From: CAZUAQ01 sp964618455
Lineage (GTDB): Bacteria > Planctomycetota > Phycisphaerae > UBA1845 > PWPN01
DNA: 64,000 nt
Direction of reading: 5' to 3'
NCBI GenBank assembly: GCA_964618455.1
Contig: CAZUAQ010000019.1
Coordinates: 39,471 to 103,470, forward strand
Made by a program: the position numbers and the translations under genes. The notes beneath the pieces are model-generated. The model was not told the DNA's origin. It made no database searches and saw only the letters and a program-made list of their open reading frames with translations. Positions 61,394 through 64,000 of this stretch are shown piece by piece (the first letter of the stretch is position 1; each line of letters starts with the position of its first letter).

Positions 61394-62176
61394 TTACTGC
61401 GTCACGAGTTTATACCCAAGGCTCAGCAGCGCCACAAGCACGGACGCGACCAGCGTGATCTTGATGATCTTCAGTCGGTTGGCCACTTCGCGATCGCGCC
61501 ACTCCGCCAACCTCTGATCGATTTCATCCAGTTTCTGATCGATCCGCTGCTCGATCTCGTCAAGCTTTTCCTTGACGTAATCGTCCGCCACGCCGCGCAA
61601 CCGCCGCGCGATGCCGCCGACCACGCCCTCGTCCACGATCTCGTCGCGCAGCGTCGGCACATGCTTGTCCTCCGGAAGGAAACGGTATTCCCCCTTGGCA
61701 TCCTCCGACGAGTCATGCACGAGTTTCTGCAGCACCGAGCCGACCAGCTTGCGGCGTCGGCGTTGCACGGCGTCCCACAAGGGCTCCGCCGCCTTGAGCC
61801 GGGCCTCGATTTCCGCCCGCGGTTCCGACGGCGACGCCCGCAACCCGCGCAGTTTGGCCAGCGTCACCAGCCCGTCCATCTCCAGCCCCTTGAAGCGCAT
61901 CTTCTTGATCGCGGAGATCTCCTTGGCCAGCTCTTCCTTGCTTGAAGATTCCCGTACCGGCCGCCGCGCCCAGATCACGATCGCCAGCATCGCCTCGCGA
62001 TCGAGCGTGAGCAGAAGATCCTGCCGCTCGCGGATCAGTCTCAGCAATTCGCCGCGCCCCTGCTTCGGGCTCAGCGGCAGCCCCAGCTCCTGCCCATAAT
62101 GCACGAGTTCGTCCGTCGGCAGCTCGCTCAGGCCGACACTCCGTTTGTCCGATGTTTTTGTCTTCGTCTCCGTCAC
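61394..62176 (-). CDS. Membrane-anchored coiled-coil protein with SAP-like repeats
   Basis: A 260-residue protein. GTG 62176 overlaps the stop of the upstream gene (GTGA), showing coupling. The N-terminal 120 residues contain two SAP/HeH-like helix-extended loop-helix units (LPTDELVHYGQELGLPLSPK and FKGLEMDGLVTLAKLRGLRA), motifs often used in nucleic-acid binding. A charged heptad region (VKEKLDEIEQRIDQKLDEID) follows, and a single C-terminal membrane helix (IITLVASVLVALLSLGY-type) anchors it. No family name can be given with confidence. Confidence 0.65.
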   Translation of the reverse strand: MTETKTKTSDKRSVGLSELPTDELVHYGQELGLPLSPKQGRGELLRLIRERQDLLLTLDREAMLAIVIWARRPVRESSSKEELAKEISAIKKMRFKGLEMDGLVTLAKLRGLRASPSEPRAEIEARLKAAEPLWDAVQRRRRKLVGSVLQKLVHDSSEDAKGEYRFLPEDKHVPTLRDEIVDEGVVGGIARRLRGVADDYVKEKLDEIEQRIDQKLDEIDQRLAEWRDREVANRLKIIKITLVASVLVALLSLGYKLVTQ

Positions 62177-62436
62177 GATGCCGTATCCAGATGAAAGTGG
62201 ACCCACACGATGACCAGCAACACGACAAGCAGCAGGGTGATCTGCAGCACCTCTGGCAGGAACCGCCGCACCCGCAAGCGCAGGAGTTGCACGCTGACGT
62301 AGCGGCCGAGCAGGGCGGTCTCGCGCGACGTGGCAAAATACACCAGCCACGCGCGCAGCGTCACCGTGATCTGCACCGAGGCGTACACCGTGCAGACCAG
62401 CGCCAGCGACCAGCGAAACACATCAAAGAGATCCAT
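62173..62436 (-). CDS. Small two-helix membrane protein
   Basis: An 87-residue protein with two hydrophobic segments: residues about 8-28 (WSLALVCTVYASVQITVTL) and 64-82 (VLQITLLLVVLLVIVWVHF), separated by a basic loop (RLRVRRF). Its stop overlaps the start of the downstream SAP-like gene by four bases, so the two are translated from one mRNA and probably work together at the membrane. No recognised family. Confidence 0.65.
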   Translation of the reverse strand: MDLFDVFRWSLALVCTVYASVQITVTLRAWLVYFATSRETALLGRYVSVQLLRLRVRRFLPEVLQITLLLVVLLVIVWVHFHLDTAS

Positions 62437-62714
62437 CGCGCACTCACCACACCGAGAGCTTTGCCGAGCCTGTACCGGATCGGCACACCCGGACCATCCG
62501 TACCGTCACAAGAGCGGACACCGCCACCGATCGAATCTTGCGAGAAACCTGCCGTATCAGGACACACCCTGCCGATTCGCGACCCTCCGTCAGCGACGCG
62601 TACCGCCTCACCGGCCTTCGTTCTTCCCCCACGCCGTCTTGTCGGCACGTTCAGGCCTCATCATAATACAGGCGAACCCCGGCGACCCGAAACCCGGACG
62701 CAGAAAGGCCCCGC

Positions 62715-63041
62715 ATGAGCCGACAGAAACAGACCGTTGTCTCCTTCCGTGTGGATCAGCACCTGGCGGAGGCCCTCAACAACCTGCCCGATAAATCGAC
62801 CTTCATCCGCGAGGCGATCCTCCGCCGGTTTCACACCGTCTGCCCGTTCTGCAAGGGCCGCGGCGTCATGCCCCAGATGATCGCCGACCACCTCACCCAG
62901 CGGCTCCCCGACGAGGAGACCGTGGAATGCTCCTGCTGCCATTACGCCTACCCGCTGGCCCTGGTCCAAGAGCAGGTCGCCGAAGCGGACGGAACGGCGT
63001 TCGTGTGCCCGCACTGCGCGGATCACGATCACATGCACTGA
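62715..63041 (+). CDS. Ribbon-helix-helix protein fused to zinc-ribbon cysteines
   Basis: A 108-residue protein. Residues 6-40 match a ribbon-helix-helix (CopG/Arc type) DNA-binding unit: QTVVSFRVDQHLAEALNNL with STFIREAILRRF. The remainder has three cysteine clusters: C43/C46 (CPFCKGRG), C72/C74/C75 (CSCC) and C98/C101 (CPHC), with a His-rich end (ADHDHMH). This would bind one or two zinc ions and may sense metals, by analogy with NikR and CopG, although the arrangement is different. ATG 62715 follows AGAAAGG. It is divergent from the membrane protein pair. Confidence 0.75.
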   Translation: MSRQKQTVVSFRVDQHLAEALNNLPDKSTFIREAILRRFHTVCPFCKGRGVMPQMIADHLTQRLPDEETVECSCCHYAYPLALVQEQVAEADGTAFVCPHCADHDHMH

Positions 63042-63269
63042 TTGCCCACCTTTTCTGATGTGACCTGCACGAGCGTCGGGGATTTGCGCGTGCAGGCGGC
63101 TGTCAGTCGGCGGCCGACGTGGGAGCGACACGGGAATCGTCCCCATTTCTGAAAAGATCGGCGAGTGATGCTGAAGTCCGACCGGGCACGTGACCGTTAC
63201 AGGGCATGAGAGGGCGGCCGTCCCGTCGTGGGAAGTCGCCTCGCATACACGTCTTCAAACACGGGTTGC

Positions 63270-63641
63270 ATGCGTATGGTTCGAATCCCCGGAAAAGGCG
63301 ATGAGGTTCCGCCGGTGCTGCGACGCCGGCGGCGCGGGGAACTGATCGTGTTGCTTGCGCTGGTCGTGGCGGTGCCGCTGGTGATTGGCTTTCGCGGGTA
63401 TCTGCCGCCCTGGATGATGCGCTCCGGCGTGCTGCTGGCCGGGTTCGCGGGCATGGCGCTGGTGGCGATGGCGCTGTACCGCCGCATGACCTTCGGAACC
63501 ATGCTGGTCCGCGCGGCCTACCTCATCTGTCCCGACTGCGGCTACGACCTCCGCGGCAACCCCTCCGGCCGATGCTCCGAATGCGGCCGCCCGTTCACAC
63601 CGGAGGAACTCAAAGCCCAGTGGCGGGCATGGCTGCCGTGA
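63270..63641 (+). CDS. Membrane protein with C-terminal zinc ribbon (planctomycete type)
   Basis: A 123-residue protein from ATG 63270 (63276 is also possible; neither has a good ribosome site, and an earlier in-frame GTG exists at 63228). Two membrane helices (about 25-45 and 55-72) follow a basic N-terminus. The end carries CPDCGYDLRGNPSGRCSECG, a four-cysteine zinc ribbon whose YDLRG core recurs in many uncharacterised planctomycete proteins. Function unknown. Confidence 0.65.
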   Translation: MRMVRIPGKGDEVPPVLRRRRRGELIVLLALVVAVPLVIGFRGYLPPWMMRSGVLLAGFAGMALVAMALYRRMTFGTMLVRAAYLICPDCGYDLRGNPSGRCSECGRPFTPEELKAQWRAWLP

Positions 63642-64000
63642 GGGACCGTCCCCGTTTTGCCGCGATGAAGCTACGCGCTGGGACTCGGTGCTGAACAACA
63701 GATGTCGCGCGCCATCATGTAGCCGGAAGTTTGGCAAAACGTGAACTGCCCCTTACGCCTACCACGTCGAAGTTGGCGAAGATATGACTTTCGGCGTCCG
63801 GCGTGAGCGTGTATCCCGGCGGATCGTACGGCACTCACAATAATGTGAAGCAGGCGTTATAGAGGTCGACGACGAGATCCGATGGATTTGGGTTGGTCGA
63901 GATGCCGAACAATGTAAGTGTGAAACATTTTGGATTCAAAACATAGTTCTGTCCTGCTTCAGTCGGAATTGGAGAAATCCGTCATTTGGGTTACACCTAT
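63642..64000 (-). pseudogene. Possible degenerate coding region at window edge
   Basis: No open gene is present. On the minus strand a single frame from about 63983 to 63721 reads protein-like sequence: GQNYVLNPKCFTLTLFG, then STNPNPSDLVVDLYNACF, an in-frame TGA, then VPYDPPGYTLTPDAESHIF and ANFDVVGVRGSS before another stop. The two parts read as one interrupted protein. The region is AT-richer than its neighbours. The evidence is weak, and an origin outside the window cannot be excluded. Confidence 0.25.

Noticed and set aside
63280..63295. GGTTCGAATCCCC resembles a tRNA T-arm (B box)
   Set aside because: The flanking bases cannot form a T-stem, no acceptor, D or anticodon arm fits upstream, and the bases encode part of a zinc-ribbon membrane protein.
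1..64000. Prophage, integrase, transposase, insertion sequence or defence island
   Set aside because: No recombinase, phage structural, restriction-modification or toxin-antitoxin gene, and no direct-repeat attachment pair, was recognised anywhere in the window.

Overview
The window is GC-rich bacterial chromosome with the marks of a planctomycete, most likely of the Phycisphaerae type. The marks are a zinc-ribbon membrane protein carrying CPDCGYDLRGN, many large secreted proteins with dockerin-like or Cys/TM/Arg-rich C-termini, twin-arginine Gfo/Idh/MocA oxidoreductases, small orphan lipoproteins, and house-keeping genes scattered singly or in pairs. No rRNA, tRNA, CRISPR array, integrase, transposase or prophage was seen. 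Taxonomy is inferred from gene content only.

Layout. 1-9.8 kb: a truncated pabB on the minus strand, a secreted SH3 protein, a Y-family DNA polymerase, then ilvB - DUF502 membrane protein - ilvN (branched-chain amino acid synthesis), a DUF3500 protein and an ArsR regulator behind a good sigma70 promoter. 9.9-14.7 kb: a NhaC-type antiporter with an unusually large extracytoplasmic domain, convergent with an isolated rnfC-rnfD pair. 14.8-20 kb: ftsK and an amtB-glnK ammonium module whose PII protein lacks the modifiable T-loop tyrosine. 20-25 kb: Nudix and DUF3891 proteins, then ribH, nusB and ftsY. 25-32.7 kb: a lipoprotein, a 1,142-residue secreted beta-repeat protein with a dockerin-like tail, HEAT and oxidoreductase genes, and a gamma-glutamyltransferase. 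32.7-33.2 kb: a dense non-coding region with a near-perfect sigma54 promoter, an upstream palindrome, and a compact structured RNA ending in an intrinsic terminator, in front of a 71-residue protein. 33.4-43.5 kb: a TIM-barrel isomerase, an unknown protein, lipA-tmk-holB, a 1,055-residue exported protein of unknown function, and metK with a structured leader. 43.6-51.4 kb: an M29 aminopeptidase, rpmH, a beta-propeller protein, an S55 (SpoIVB-like) peptidase, rnc and a lipoprotein endonuclease-family enzyme. 51.4-54.2 kb: a sugar-type ABC substrate-binding protein and permease without an ATPase. 54.3-64 kb: an alpha/beta hydrolase, a secreted zincin with a MYXO-CTERM-like tail, an amidohydrolase with an inserted MshEN-like domain, ldh, a solitary Clp-N protein, small membrane proteins, a ribbon-helix-helix/zinc-ribbon protein, and a degenerate coding trace at the right edge.

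The strongest candidates for something undescribed are the sigma54/structured-RNA locus at 32.78-33.22 kb and the amidohydrolase with the embedded secretion-ATPase-type domain at 57.4-59.0 kb. Others worth attention are the flavin-site-less rnfCD pair, the Tyr51-less PII with its structured amtB leader, and the tandem inverted repeats around 17.6 and 55.8 kb.
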